From Flavobacterium hydrocarbonoxydans (GTDB lineage Bacteria > Bacteroidota > Bacteroidia > Flavobacteriales > Flavobacteriaceae): a stretch of DNA of 64,000 nt. The notes beneath the pieces were generated by a model. That model was not told where the DNA came from. It searched no databases and saw only the letters and a list, made by a program, of their open reading frames with translations. Below are positions 33,971 through 44,209 of the stretch, piece by piece; positions within the stretch are counted from its first letter, which is position 1, and each line of letters starts with the position of its first letter. The stretch is from the NCBI RefSeq assembly GCF_009789235.1, contig NZ_WSTB01000010.1, positions 149,576 to 213,575 on the forward strand, written 5' to 3'. The translations under genes were made by a program, and so were the position numbers.

Positions 33971-36442
33971 ATGATGATAAAAAAATATATTTCGATTATG
34001 GCCATCGCTTTGGCTGTAGTTAATACCAGTAAAGCACAAGAATTAAGAGCGCCTTCATACCCTTTAATTACACATACACCTTATCAGAGTGTCTGGTCTG
34101 CAGGAAATCAATTAAATGAGGTAGCCACACAACACTGGACGGGAGCAGAGCATTCTTTAACCGGTTTAATCAAAGTCGATGGCGAAGTATATCGCTTCCT
34201 TGGAGTAGAATCAACGGCTTATAAAACGGTTTTGGCTACTGCCGATGAAGAAAATTACAGCGTAAAATATACAGAACAGTCACCTTCGCTTAATTGGTTC
34301 AATGCTGATTTTAATGATGCTTCCTGGAAATCAGGTATTGCTCCTTTCAGTGATGACGATTCAAAAGCTAAAACAAGCTGGAAATCGAAGCACCTTTGGA
34401 CCAGAAGAACTTTTGATTTAAAAGATAAAAATTTCGACAAATTATTTCTGAAACTACGCCATGACGATAATGTTCAGGTATATTTAAACGGAGAAAAAAT
34501 TTACGATGTAAGCGGATGGAAACATCAGTACAAATACATTGCAATTGACAAAGCGGTCATTGCAAAATTAAAAGCAAAAAACAACGTATTGGCAGTTCAT
34601 ATCGAAAACACAGCAGGTGGTTCGTGGTTGGATTCTGGTTTGGCAACCGAGGATGTTTCGATGCGAAATGTTGTGGTGCATCAGGCAACTCAAACAGATG
34701 TAACGTTGGAAGCAACCAATACTAAATATGTTTTTGATTGCGGAAAAGCACAATTGAAAGTAACTTTTACATCTCCGCTTTTATTGGATGATTTAAAATT
34801 ACTGAGCCGCCCTGTAACCTATATTTCTTTGGCAGTAAATTCAAAAGACGGTAAAGAACACAATGTTCAGGTATATTTAGGAGCTTCAAGTTCACTTGCA
34901 GTTGATTCTCCTGCGCAGGAAGTGGAAGCCTGGAAATATACTCAAAATAAGCTGGCGATTTTAAAAGCAGGAACTACAGAGCAGCCAATTCTTCAAAAGA
35001 AAGGCGATGATGTACGTATCGACTGGGGTTATGCGTATGTAGCAACTCCGGCTGGTAAAAATGTACAGCAATATATTTCTTCGGCTAATGGTGGTTTCGA
35101 ACCTTTTTTAACGGGTAAAGAAGCATCTTCATCTCTGAACCAAAAAGGAAATAATTTAAATCTGAATACCATTGTAAACTTAGGAACTGTTGGTAAAAAA
35201 GAAGTGCAACAGGTATTTATGATGGGTTACGACGAATTATTTGCAGTGAATTATTTCGACACGAATTTGAAACCTTGGTGGAAAAAAGACGGAAGCACTA
35301 TCGAAAAAGCACTTTCTGAGGCGAATAGTGAGTACAAAAAAGTGATGCAAAAAACAGCAGCTTTTGATGCGCAATTAAAATCAGATGCTACAAAAGCAGG
35401 TGGTAAAAAATATGCCGATTTATGTGTTCTGGCTTACAGACAGGCCATTGCGGCTCATTCGGTTACGGAGGCTCCAAACGGAGATATTCTTTTCCTTTCT
35501 AAAGAAAATCACAGTAACGGTTCTATCAATACGGTCGATCTTACGTATCCTTCAGCACCATTATTTTTACTTTACAATCCAAAATTAATGGAAGGAATGT
35601 TAAACGGAATATTCTATTACAGCGAAAGCGGAAAATGGAAAAAACCTTTCCCGGCACATGATTTAGGAACTTACCCAATTGCAACAGGTCAAACCTATGG
35701 TGAAGACATGCCGGTTGAAGAAGCCGGAAACGCAATTGTAGTGGTTGCTGCTATTGCACAACAGGAAGGAAATGCCAATTATGCTAAAAAGCATTGGGCA
35801 ACCCTTACAGAATGGGCTAATTATCTTAAGAAAAGCGGATTTGATCCTGAAAACCAATTATCTACGGATGACTTTGCCGGGCACTTGGCTCGTAATGCAA
35901 ATCTTTCAGCTAAAGCTATTGAAGCACTTGCGGCTTACGGAAAACTGGCTGGTATGTTAGGTGACAAAAAAACAGAACAGGAGTTTATAAGTGCTGCAAA
36001 AGAAATGGCTGTCAAATGGATGGAACTGGCTAAAGATGGAGATCATTATACTTTAGCTTTTGGAAAACCAGGAACATGGAGCCAAAAATACAATTTGGCC
36101 TGGGATACTATTTTAGATCTGAATGTTTTTCCTGAAAGTGTTAGAAAAACTGAAGTAGCTTATTATTTAACAAAACAAAATAAATACGGTTTACCATTAG
36201 ACAGCCGCGAAAATTATACTAAATCTGACTGGGTGATATGGACTGCATCTTTAACAGATAATCAAAAAGATTTTGATGCAATAGTGGACCCAATGTGGAA
36301 ATATGCTAACGAAACTCCGGACAGAGTGCCTTTGAGTGACTGGCATGAAACTATGGAAGGACACATGATGAACTTCAAGGCAAGATCAGTTGTTGGAGGA
36401 TATTATATGCAGCTTTTAAAATGGAAATCAACTAAAAAATAA
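33971..36442 (+). CDS. DUF4964/5127/4965/1793 ('glutaminase A'-type) secreted protein
   Basis: An 823-residue protein with a signal peptide (cleavage near KAQ, residue ~22). LRAPSYPLITHTPYQSVWSA marks the N-terminal DUF4964-like part. A galactose-binding-like insertion (~105-210; LRHDDNVQVYLNGEKIYDVS) follows, then DUF5127/DUF4965, and a C-terminal (alpha/alpha)6-like half with LAYRQAIAAHSV, RNANLSAKAIEALAAYGKLA and WVIWTASLTDN. Annotation pipelines call such proteins glutaminase by homology to fungal GtaA. Inside a mannan locus a glycan-directed activity is more likely, but that is inference. Confidence 0.8.
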   Translation: MMIKKYISIMAIALAVVNTSKAQELRAPSYPLITHTPYQSVWSAGNQLNEVATQHWTGAEHSLTGLIKVDGEVYRFLGVESTAYKTVLATADEENYSVKYTEQSPSLNWFNADFNDASWKSGIAPFSDDDSKAKTSWKSKHLWTRRTFDLKDKNFDKLFLKLRHDDNVQVYLNGEKIYDVSGWKHQYKYIAIDKAVIAKLKAKNNVLAVHIENTAGGSWLDSGLATEDVSMRNVVVHQATQTDVTLEATNTKYVFDCGKAQLKVTFTSPLLLDDLKLLSRPVTYISLAVNSKDGKEHNVQVYLGASSSLAVDSPAQEVEAWKYTQNKLAILKAGTTEQPILQKKGDDVRIDWGYAYVATPAGKNVQQYISSANGGFEPFLTGKEASSSLNQKGNNLNLNTIVNLGTVGKKEVQQVFMMGYDELFAVNYFDTNLKPWWKKDGSTIEKALSEANSEYKKVMQKTAAFDAQLKSDATKAGGKKYADLCVLAYRQAIAAHSVTEAPNGDILFLSKENHSNGSINTVDLTYPSAPLFLLYNPKLMEGMLNGIFYYSESGKWKKPFPAHDLGTYPIATGQTYGEDMPVEEAGNAIVVVAAIAQQEGNANYAKKHWATLTEWANYLKKSGFDPENQLSTDDFAGHLARNANLSAKAIEALAAYGKLAGMLGDKKTEQEFISAAKEMAVKWMELAKDGDHYTLAFGKPGTWSQKYNLAWDTILDLNVFPESVRKTEVAYYLTKQNKYGLPLDSRENYTKSDWVIWTASLTDNQKDFDAIVDPMWKYANETPDRVPLSDWHETMEGHMMNFKARSVVGGYYMQLLKWKSTKK

Positions 36443-36451
36443 AACAAAAAC

Positions 36452-37573
36452 ATGAAAAATATAAAAGTAATTTATTTGGTTTTAATGAGTACTGTTTTAA
36501 TGAGCTGCAACAATGAGGAGCCAACCGGCCCACCGTTGTGGGAACCGGATATCAGTAATGTTACCCCTTATACTTCAGCTGATGCGACAGTTGCTTATGA
36601 GGCTTTTAATAAGCAATTTTATAACACAGATGCCAAATTATATTACAGCACAACTGAGAAAAAAGGATTGGGATCAATCTGGACTCAGGCTATTTTTTGG
36701 GATATTGCTATGGATACTTACAAGCGTACTAATGATCCTAAATACCTGACATTAGTCAATGATATTTATCAGGGGGCTTATAATCAATATGATGGATTTA
36801 ATTATAACAACACCGTAAAATGGTTCATTTATGATGATATCATGTGGTGGGTAATTTCGTTAAGCAGAGGATATGAATTGACTAAAAATGAAGAATATCT
36901 TCAAAATTCTATCGCTGGTTTTGAGCGCGTATGGAATGGTTCTTACGATCCTGTAGATGGCGGAATGTTCTGGGATTTTCAGCATTCAGGTAAAAATGCC
37001 TGTATCAATTACCCAACGGTTATTGCTGCAATGGAATTGTATAAAATTACAGGTGATGAAGCGTATTTAGAAAAAGCAAAAAACATCTACGAATGGTCCA
37101 AAAATAATCTATTCCAAAAATCAACCGGACGTGTGGCGGATAATAAAGTAGGGAATAATCAGGGCTTTTCTGATTATACGTATAATCAGGGAACTTGTAT
37201 TGGTGCAGCTGTTGCACTTTACAAAGAAACAGGTGATGCGGAATATTTAAACGATGCAAAATTAGCTGCTGATTATACTAAAAATGTAATGTCAAGCGAA
37301 GAAGGAATTCTTCCTGCTGAAGGCGACTGGAATGAGCAAGGAGTCCTAAAAGCTATTTTTGCCCGCTATTTAATGGATTTGGTTAATGAGGGTCAAGATC
37401 AGTATTTGCCTTGGATTCAAAAGAATGCAAGTGTAGCTTGGCGTAACCGTGATAAAAACAGAAACATCATGTTCCGTGATTATGACATTCCTTGTCCGGT
37501 TTTGACGGTTCAGTCTTTCGAAGCATGTAGTGCAGTAGGTATTATGCAAATCGCACCGCCAGCTGCGAAATAA
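36452..37573 (+). CDS. GH76 endo-alpha-1,6-mannanase lipoprotein
   Basis: A 373-residue protein with lipobox LMSC (Cys ~19), so likely on the cell surface. The (alpha/alpha)6 barrel of GH76 is recognisable from YYSTTEKKGLGSIWTQAIFW, the adjacent catalytic Asp pair in FIYDDIMWW near residues 127-128, and DPVDGGMFWD. GH76 enzymes cut the alpha-1,6-mannan backbone of fungal cell-wall mannan. Nine bases separate it from the gene before and eight from the gene after, so it sits within an operon. It is the main evidence that the locus targets alpha-mannan. Confidence 0.92.
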   Translation: MKNIKVIYLVLMSTVLMSCNNEEPTGPPLWEPDISNVTPYTSADATVAYEAFNKQFYNTDAKLYYSTTEKKGLGSIWTQAIFWDIAMDTYKRTNDPKYLTLVNDIYQGAYNQYDGFNYNNTVKWFIYDDIMWWVISLSRGYELTKNEEYLQNSIAGFERVWNGSYDPVDGGMFWDFQHSGKNACINYPTVIAAMELYKITGDEAYLEKAKNIYEWSKNNLFQKSTGRVADNKVGNNQGFSDYTYNQGTCIGAAVALYKETGDAEYLNDAKLAADYTKNVMSSEEGILPAEGDWNEQGVLKAIFARYLMDLVNEGQDQYLPWIQKNASVAWRNRDKNRNIMFRDYDIPCPVLTVQSFEACSAVGIMQIAPPAAK

Positions 37574-37581
37574 AATTTGAT

Positions 37582-39753
37582 ATGAAAAGTTATTTAAAAA
37601 TAGTTGCCCTTTCCGGATTATTTACTTTGCCTTCGCTTGCAGTTGCGCAAAATAAAGAACCCAAAACAGTATTTCAGGTTGCAGATGCCTGGAGTCCCGC
37701 TTACGATGTAAGAGCAGATGGCGCCATTGTTTACGGAATAAATGATGCAGGCGGAAATTTTAAGGAAAGGGTCAAAAGTTGGAAAGACCACGGCTATACC
37801 ATTCAGTTCATGACTGGTATTGCCTGGGGTCAGTACAAAGATTATTTTAAAGGAAAATACGACGGCAAAGAATATTTTGACGAAGGTCAGAAAATGAAAA
37901 ACGGCGAGATTATCTGGCATGGTCAGGATGTTCCGTACACAGTTCCAACTGCCGGATATGTTAAGTACATAAAAGGTTTGGTAAAGCAGGCAATCGATGC
38001 CGGCGTTACCGCAGTCTATCTTGAAGAACCCGAATTTTGGGCAAGAGCAGGATATAGTGATGCCTTTAAACAAGAATGGCAAAAATTTTATAAGGCTCCA
38101 TGGCAGGCGCAGGACGAATCACCTGAGGCGACTTATTTATCATCTAAACTAAAGTATGATCTATATTTCAACGCCTTAAAAGAGGTTTTTGAATACGTGC
38201 ATACGTACGGTAAAAGTATTAATAAAAAGGTCAAATGTTATGTACCAACGCATTCTTTAATTAATTATGCTTCCTGGGAAATCGTAAGTCCTGAAGCCAG
38301 TTTGGCACAGCTTCCTCACATGGATGGCTACATCGCTCAGGTTTGGACAGGAACTTCCAGAGAAAGGGTTTATTTTAATGGAGAATTGAAGGAAAGAACT
38401 TTTGAAAATGCCTTTTTAGAATATGGTTCAATGGTTTCGATGACGGCTCCTACGGGTAGGGAAATGTTTTTTCTGACCGATCCAATTGAAGACAGAAGCC
38501 AGACCTGGGCCGATTATAAAAAGAATTATCAAGCCACTTTTACGGCTCAGCTGATGTATCCTACCGTGGCAAATTATGAAGTGATGCCATGGCCTCCAAG
38601 AATTTATTTAGGTAAATTTAAAATGGAGGAAGGACAAGAAAAACAACCGCTTTCTAAAGCTTACGGCACACAAATGCAGGTGATGATTAATTCACTGAAT
38701 AACATGCCGCTTTCAAAAAATGAAATTAACGGTACTAAAGGTATCAATGTTTTATTGGCCAATTCGATAATGTTTCAGCGTTTTCCTATTCATAAAGACT
38801 ATCAGGATCCTTCGCTTTCTAATTTTTACGGGTTGGTTATGCCTTTGCTTAAAAGAGGAATTCCGGTTGGAACGGTACATATGGAAAACCTTGATTTGGT
38901 TTCAGGTTTAAAAGACACTAAGATTCTGATCATGTCTTATGCCAATATGAAACCATTATCGGCTAAAAATCATGAAGTATTGGCAAAATGGGTGAAGGAT
39001 GGCGGAATGTTGGTTTATTACGGAAGAGATGATGACCCGTTTCAAAAAGTAAGCGAATGGTGGAACAAAGACGGAAATACTTACGCAGCACCATCGGAAC
39101 ATCTTTTTGAATTAATGAACATAAAACCAGAATCCTCAAAAACAACATATACCTACGGAAAAGGAAATGTTTTTGTGGTTCGAGAAAATCCAAAAGAGTT
39201 GGTTCTGAAGAAAGACAACGATAGCTTTTTCCTTGATATAGTAGCTACAGCTTACCATAATATTGCTCCGGACGAAGAACTGGAACTTAAAAATTATTAC
39301 TATCTGGAACGAGGCCCTTATGATATTGTGGCTGTTATGGAGGAAAGCACCAATGGCGAACCTTTGCATATAAAAAGAAATGTTATTGATCTCTTTGACC
39401 CGGAATTACCTGTTTTACAGGAAAAAATAGTGCAACCGGGAGAGCAGGCTTATTTATACGATTTAGATCGAATTCCGAATAAAACGAAACCTCAGGTTTT
39501 GTGTGCGGCTTCAAGAGTTTATAAAGAGAAATCTTCTGGAAAAACATATTCTTTTGTTACAAAAAGCCCTTCAAACACTATGAATGCTATGCGGATTCTT
39601 TTGCCATCTAAACCAAAGGAAGTTATTTTGAGAAAAAGTAACAGCAATCAAAATATAAAAGAATTTACCACAAGCTGGGATGAAAACAGTAAAACCTGTC
39701 TGCTGAAATTTGAAAACAGCAGTAAAGGCATTCAGGTAAGTTTGAAATGGTAA
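37582..39753 (+). CDS. Uncharacterised exported TIM-barrel-like protein, candidate glycoside hydrolase
   Basis: A 723-residue protein with a signal peptide ending SLAVAQ (~23). Residues ~25-370 look like a (beta/alpha)8 barrel: YTIQFMTGIAWGQYKDYF, then AIDAGVTAVYLEEPEFWARA with an acidic pair on the strand-4-like segment, and MDGYIAQVWTG. Residues ~390-530 resemble a class I amidotransferase-like Rossmann domain (ILIMSYANMKPLSAKNHEVL, GGMLVYYGRDDDP), the layout of GH42-like beta-galactosidases. The C terminus is beta-rich. I cannot place it in a numbered family. It lies between GH76 and GH92 genes in the operon, so a role in mannan side-chain processing is likely. Confidence 0.6.
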   Translation: MKSYLKIVALSGLFTLPSLAVAQNKEPKTVFQVADAWSPAYDVRADGAIVYGINDAGGNFKERVKSWKDHGYTIQFMTGIAWGQYKDYFKGKYDGKEYFDEGQKMKNGEIIWHGQDVPYTVPTAGYVKYIKGLVKQAIDAGVTAVYLEEPEFWARAGYSDAFKQEWQKFYKAPWQAQDESPEATYLSSKLKYDLYFNALKEVFEYVHTYGKSINKKVKCYVPTHSLINYASWEIVSPEASLAQLPHMDGYIAQVWTGTSRERVYFNGELKERTFENAFLEYGSMVSMTAPTGREMFFLTDPIEDRSQTWADYKKNYQATFTAQLMYPTVANYEVMPWPPRIYLGKFKMEEGQEKQPLSKAYGTQMQVMINSLNNMPLSKNEINGTKGINVLLANSIMFQRFPIHKDYQDPSLSNFYGLVMPLLKRGIPVGTVHMENLDLVSGLKDTKILIMSYANMKPLSAKNHEVLAKWVKDGGMLVYYGRDDDPFQKVSEWWNKDGNTYAAPSEHLFELMNIKPESSKTTYTYGKGNVFVVRENPKELVLKKDNDSFFLDIVATAYHNIAPDEELELKNYYYLERGPYDIVAVMEESTNGEPLHIKRNVIDLFDPELPVLQEKIVQPGEQAYLYDLDRIPNKTKPQVLCAASRVYKEKSSGKTYSFVTKSPSNTMNAMRILLPSKPKEVILRKSNSNQNIKEFTTSWDENSKTCLLKFENSSKGIQVSLKW

Positions 39754-39778
39754 ATTAATTACGAATAAAATCAGAATC

Positions 39779-42064
39779 ATGAAATATACTAAGTATTTAT
39801 TATTTTTTTTAATAACACAATTTTCAGCTCAAGCTCAGGCACCAAATACGAGCCTGGATTTGGTTCAGTATGTCAATACGCTACAAGGAACAAATTCGAA
39901 ACACGAACTGACAAAAGGAAATACATACCCAACAACCGCTTTGCCTTTTGGTATGAATACCTGGTCACCTCAGACAGGAAACAATGGCGATGGCTGGAAA
40001 TACCAATATTTTAAGGAAACAATCAGAGGTTTTCAGCAGGCGCATCAATGTAGTTCCTGGTCGAATGACTACGCTGTTTTTTCTTTGATGCCAGTTACGG
40101 GAACTTTAGAACTGAACGAAGATAAAAGAGCTGCTAAATTTAGCCACGCTAATGAAATTGCAAAGCCGCATTATTACAAAGTTCAATTCGAAAACAATAT
40201 TACTACCGAAATGTCGCCAACAGAAAGAGGCGTTCACATGCGTTTTTCTTTCCCTAAAAATCAGGCTTCTTATATTGTACTGGATGGTTATACCGGAATG
40301 AGTGGTGTTAGCATTGATGTAAAAAACAGAAAAATTACTGGTTTTGTACAAAACGGAAAAGGTTTTGATCAGGTAAAAGAACTAAAGAATTATTTTGTAA
40401 TTGAATTTGATAAGCCTTTTAAAACTCAGGGAACCTGGGAGAACAGAAAAGGCGAAAAAGCAGCAGGCAATCTTACTGCTGAAGGAAAAGGAGCAGGGGC
40501 TTATCTTCAGTTTAAAGAGGGTGAAACTGTTCAGGTAAAAATCGCTTCGTCATACATTAGTTATGAGCAGGCACAACTAAATTTAAAAAGAGAATTAGGC
40601 AGTTTTAAAAAACTGGAAGATACCAAAGAGGCAGCCAGAAAAGTCTGGAACAAACAATTAAGTAAAGTAGTTGTTGAAGGCGGAACCGAAGAACAAATGA
40701 GAACGTTCTATTCCTGCTTGTTCAGAGCGAGTCTTTTTTCAAGAAAATTCTACGAAGAAAAAGCAGACGGAAGTCCGGTATATTTCAGTCCTTATGATGT
40801 GAAGGTACACGATGGCTATATGTACACAGATACTGGTTTTTGGGACACCTTCAGAGCTCAGTTTCCTTTAAATGCCTTGTTGTCTCCACAAATGCACGGA
40901 CGTTATGTGGGCGCTTTGGTAGATGCTTACGATCAGTTTGGGTGGTTGCCTTCATGGTCATTTCCGGCTGAGGCTGGAAGTATGATCGGTAACCACGGAA
41001 TTTCACTTTTAACGGATGCCTGGGCGAAAGGCTTCAGGACTTTTGATCCTCAAAAAGCATTAAAAGCTTACTATCACGAAACAACAAATAAAGGCCCGCA
41101 AGGTCCTTCAAACGGAAGACACGGCTGGAAAGAATATTTTACATTAGGCTATGTTCCGTATCCTGAATATGGCGAGGCTACGGCTAAAACATTAGAATAT
41201 GCGTACGATGATTTTTGCGGATATGAACTGGCAAGAATGACCAACAATCAGTTTTATCAGGATGTATTTTCGAGACAAATGTACAATTACAAAAATGTGT
41301 ACAATGCCAAAGATGGTTTCATGGAAGGCAAAAATATAAACGGCAAATGGAAACAAAATTTTGATCCATACGAATGGGGAGGCCCTTTTACCGAAGGTAA
41401 TGCATGGCACTATTTATGGTCGGTTTTTCAGGATCCGCAAGGTCTGATTAATTTAACAGGAGGCGATGATAATTTTACTAAGAAATTAGACGCTGTTTTT
41501 ACCAGTCCAAATACAGTGAATGTAGGAACCTACGGTGGTAAAATTCACGAAATGACCGAAATGGAAGTTGACAACATGGGCCAATATGCACACGGAAACC
41601 AGCCTATTCAGCACATGATTTATATGTATAATTATGCAGGGCAACCCTGGAAAGCACAATTTCATGTACGTGACGTTATGGAAAAATTATACAATTCGAC
41701 AGAAAATGGTTATCCTGGTGATGAAGATCAGGGACAAACTTCTTCCTGGTATGTGTTAAGCGCACTTGGATTTTACAGTGTTTGCCCAGGAACTGATCAG
41801 TATGTTTTAGGGAGCCCTGTTTTTGCAAAAACAACGATCAATTTAGAGAATGGTAAAAAGTTTGTCATCGAAGCTAAAAACAATAATAAAGACAATGTGT
41901 ATATCCACTCGGCAACCTTAAACGGTAAGGAGTACACACAAAACTTTTTAACCTACGGCGATTTGACAAAAGGAGGAACATTCAAACTGGAGATGAAAAA
42001 CACGCCTAACAAAACCAGAGGAACTAAAGACACGGATCGTCCTTTTTCTTTAACAAAAAAATAA
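39779..42064 (+). CDS. GH92 exo-alpha-mannosidase
   Basis: A 761-residue exported protein (signal peptide to SAQAQA, ~21). GTNSKHELTKGNTYPTTALP and PFGMNTWSPQTG are the GH92 N-terminal motifs. HGNQPIQHMIYMYNYAG (~609-625) and DEDQGQTSSWYVLSALGFY (~646-664) form the catalytic centre, with the Ca2+-dependent inverting mechanism known for the family. It removes terminal mannose from alpha-mannan. It is closely similar in motif order to the GH92 at 48644 and less so to its neighbour at 42107. Confidence 0.95.
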   Translation: MKYTKYLLFFLITQFSAQAQAPNTSLDLVQYVNTLQGTNSKHELTKGNTYPTTALPFGMNTWSPQTGNNGDGWKYQYFKETIRGFQQAHQCSSWSNDYAVFSLMPVTGTLELNEDKRAAKFSHANEIAKPHYYKVQFENNITTEMSPTERGVHMRFSFPKNQASYIVLDGYTGMSGVSIDVKNRKITGFVQNGKGFDQVKELKNYFVIEFDKPFKTQGTWENRKGEKAAGNLTAEGKGAGAYLQFKEGETVQVKIASSYISYEQAQLNLKRELGSFKKLEDTKEAARKVWNKQLSKVVVEGGTEEQMRTFYSCLFRASLFSRKFYEEKADGSPVYFSPYDVKVHDGYMYTDTGFWDTFRAQFPLNALLSPQMHGRYVGALVDAYDQFGWLPSWSFPAEAGSMIGNHGISLLTDAWAKGFRTFDPQKALKAYYHETTNKGPQGPSNGRHGWKEYFTLGYVPYPEYGEATAKTLEYAYDDFCGYELARMTNNQFYQDVFSRQMYNYKNVYNAKDGFMEGKNINGKWKQNFDPYEWGGPFTEGNAWHYLWSVFQDPQGLINLTGGDDNFTKKLDAVFTSPNTVNVGTYGGKIHEMTEMEVDNMGQYAHGNQPIQHMIYMYNYAGQPWKAQFHVRDVMEKLYNSTENGYPGDEDQGQTSSWYVLSALGFYSVCPGTDQYVLGSPVFAKTTINLENGKKFVIEAKNNNKDNVYIHSATLNGKEYTQNFLTYGDLTKGGTFKLEMKNTPNKTRGTKDTDRPFSLTKK

Positions 42065-42106
42065 AAAAAGACTAATTATAAAGATTTCCGAAACGCCTTT
42101 ATCATA

Positions 42107-44176
42107 ATGTTTAAGAAAAGTAGCAGTTTTACAGTAAAACATCTTTTTTGGTGTTTGTTTTTATCGGGATTTGTCCATGCACAAAGTCCCGGTAAGTTCG
42201 TAAATGTATTTTTAGGAACTTCCGGCGACCATGGACAATTATCTCCTGCTGCTTCTTACCCTTTTCGGATGATGAGTATTGGTCCTCAAACCTATCCGGG
42301 AACTCATACAGGTTATGAATATTATGCCAAAGAATTTATTGGTTTTACACATAACAGGATGGAGGGTGCAGGTTGTCAGGGTGATGGTGGAAATCTTTTA
42401 ATTACTCCTTTTCAGGGAAATTGGGATTCCAGTCAAAAGCTGATTAAAAAAAGCCAAAAAGGAAGCCCTGGATATTACGCAGTTTCTTTTGAAAACGGAA
42501 TCAATGCCGAATTTACAGTGAATAAAAATCTCGGCATGCATCATTACACTTTCAAAGGCGATAATAACGGAATCTATGTCGATTTAAGTTATGCTTTTGT
42601 TGGGCGGTTTGTAGATGAAAAACATGAAATTATTGCCAATAATCTCGAAGGTTTCATTCAGTCCGGAACCACTTGTAGCCGCGGGACGTATAAGATTTTT
42701 TATGCACTGGAAGCCAATGTGCCTTTGGTCTGGGAAAAAATAGGAACACATCAATATCTGGCTAAATTTCCAAAAGGAGTTAAAGATATTGAGTTGCGGG
42801 TTGCATTTTCATCCATTGATACAGCACATGCAAAACAATCTATTTTGGGAGCTTCTTTTTTAGATTTAAAGAAAAACACAGCTGAGGTTTGGGATGAAAA
42901 ATTATCTCAAATTAAAATTGAAGGAGATACCGAAAGAAAGAAACTTTTTTACTCGTTATTGTACCGTACGCTGCAGTCACCATTTGTAATTTCTGAAGAA
43001 GATAAAACCTATAGGTCAATTGACGGAACACTTAACAAATCCGAAAATGTTTTTTACAACGGATGGGCAGTTTGGGATAATTATAAAACGCAGCTTCCTT
43101 TGTTGTCATTGGCGTATCCAAAGGAATATAAAGACATCGCCTGGTCATTAGCCGATTTGTATCGCCATGGCAAACAGGATTTTTCGACTCAGAACGAGCC
43201 TTCGCAAACGGTTAGAACAGAGCATGCTGTAGTCGTTTTGCTGGATGCTTTCAGAAAAGGATATGATGTTCCGTTAAAAGGTATTCTGGATTCTTTAGTC
43301 GCAGAAAACGCAAAATTAGATTTTTCTACGCCAGATAAAGCACTTGAATCCTCTTATGACAATTGGGCATTAAGCCAAATTTACAAAGAAACAGGAAATA
43401 CTGAAAAAGCTGATTTTTACACCAATAAAGCTTTAGATTATAAAAAATACTGGAAGAAGGATTTTGAAGACCTCACCCAAAAAGATGTAGATCAGATGTC
43501 GGCCAGAAAAATGTATCAGGGAACAATCTGGCAGTACAGATGGCTGGTTCCTTATGATGTAAAAGGATTAAAAGAACTTTGTGGCAGTGAAGAAAAATTT
43601 ATAAATCAGTTAGATGAGTTTTTCAATAAGGATTATTACAATCATGCAAACGAAACTGATATTCAGGCCCCAGGATTGTATTTTGCTACAAAAGAAGCTT
43701 TCAAAAGTGAAGCTTTAATGCGCAAAATTGCCATTGATACCGTAACGCAGTTTTATTTTAATGATAACAGCCGTGGCATTGATCCGTACGTAGGCCGAAT
43801 CTATCAGAACAATCCAAAAGCATTTTTGCGAACAATGGATGATGATGCTGGGGCTATGTCGTCCTGGTTTGTTATGGCGGCATCAGGAATTACACCAGCG
43901 TGCGTGGGGTGGCCGGTTTATTACCTTCATGTGCCGTTGTTTCAAAACGTGATAATCAACGAAAAGAGCAATCATCCTCTAAAAATAACCGTTGAAAATT
44001 TCACTGAAAAAGCAATTTATCTGAACGGAATTTCCTTAAACGGAAAAAAATTAAACAGAAACTGGATTACTCAGGACGAAATTAGGAAAGGTGGTGAACT
44101 GAAAATTAAAGCTTCGGAAAAACCACTGATAAATGCAAATTATGAAGGATGGGAAACTTCAATTAAAGAACAATAA
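42107..44176 (+). CDS. Divergent GH92-family protein
   Basis: A 689-residue exported protein (signal peptide to HAQS, ~26). The N-terminal domain has FVNVFLGTSGDHGQLSPAAS and THNRMEGAGCQGDGGNLLIT, the second GH92 subtype pattern. The C-terminal region has DDDAGAMSSWFVMAASGITP. The usual HGNxPxxH segment is replaced by HANETDIQAPGLYFATKEAF, so substrate contacts or linkage preference probably differ. It is likely an exo-acting mannosidase with a different linkage specificity from the other two GH92 enzymes here. Confidence 0.88.
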   Translation: MFKKSSSFTVKHLFWCLFLSGFVHAQSPGKFVNVFLGTSGDHGQLSPAASYPFRMMSIGPQTYPGTHTGYEYYAKEFIGFTHNRMEGAGCQGDGGNLLITPFQGNWDSSQKLIKKSQKGSPGYYAVSFENGINAEFTVNKNLGMHHYTFKGDNNGIYVDLSYAFVGRFVDEKHEIIANNLEGFIQSGTTCSRGTYKIFYALEANVPLVWEKIGTHQYLAKFPKGVKDIELRVAFSSIDTAHAKQSILGASFLDLKKNTAEVWDEKLSQIKIEGDTERKKLFYSLLYRTLQSPFVISEEDKTYRSIDGTLNKSENVFYNGWAVWDNYKTQLPLLSLAYPKEYKDIAWSLADLYRHGKQDFSTQNEPSQTVRTEHAVVVLLDAFRKGYDVPLKGILDSLVAENAKLDFSTPDKALESSYDNWALSQIYKETGNTEKADFYTNKALDYKKYWKKDFEDLTQKDVDQMSARKMYQGTIWQYRWLVPYDVKGLKELCGSEEKFINQLDEFFNKDYYNHANETDIQAPGLYFATKEAFKSEALMRKIAIDTVTQFYFNDNSRGIDPYVGRIYQNNPKAFLRTMDDDAGAMSSWFVMAASGITPACVGWPVYYLHVPLFQNVIINEKSNHPLKITVENFTEKAIYLNGISLNGKKLNRNWITQDEIRKGGELKIKASEKPLINANYEGWETSIKEQ

Positions 44177-44209
44177 CGCAACCAATATTAAATATAAATA
44201 ATTTAGAAA

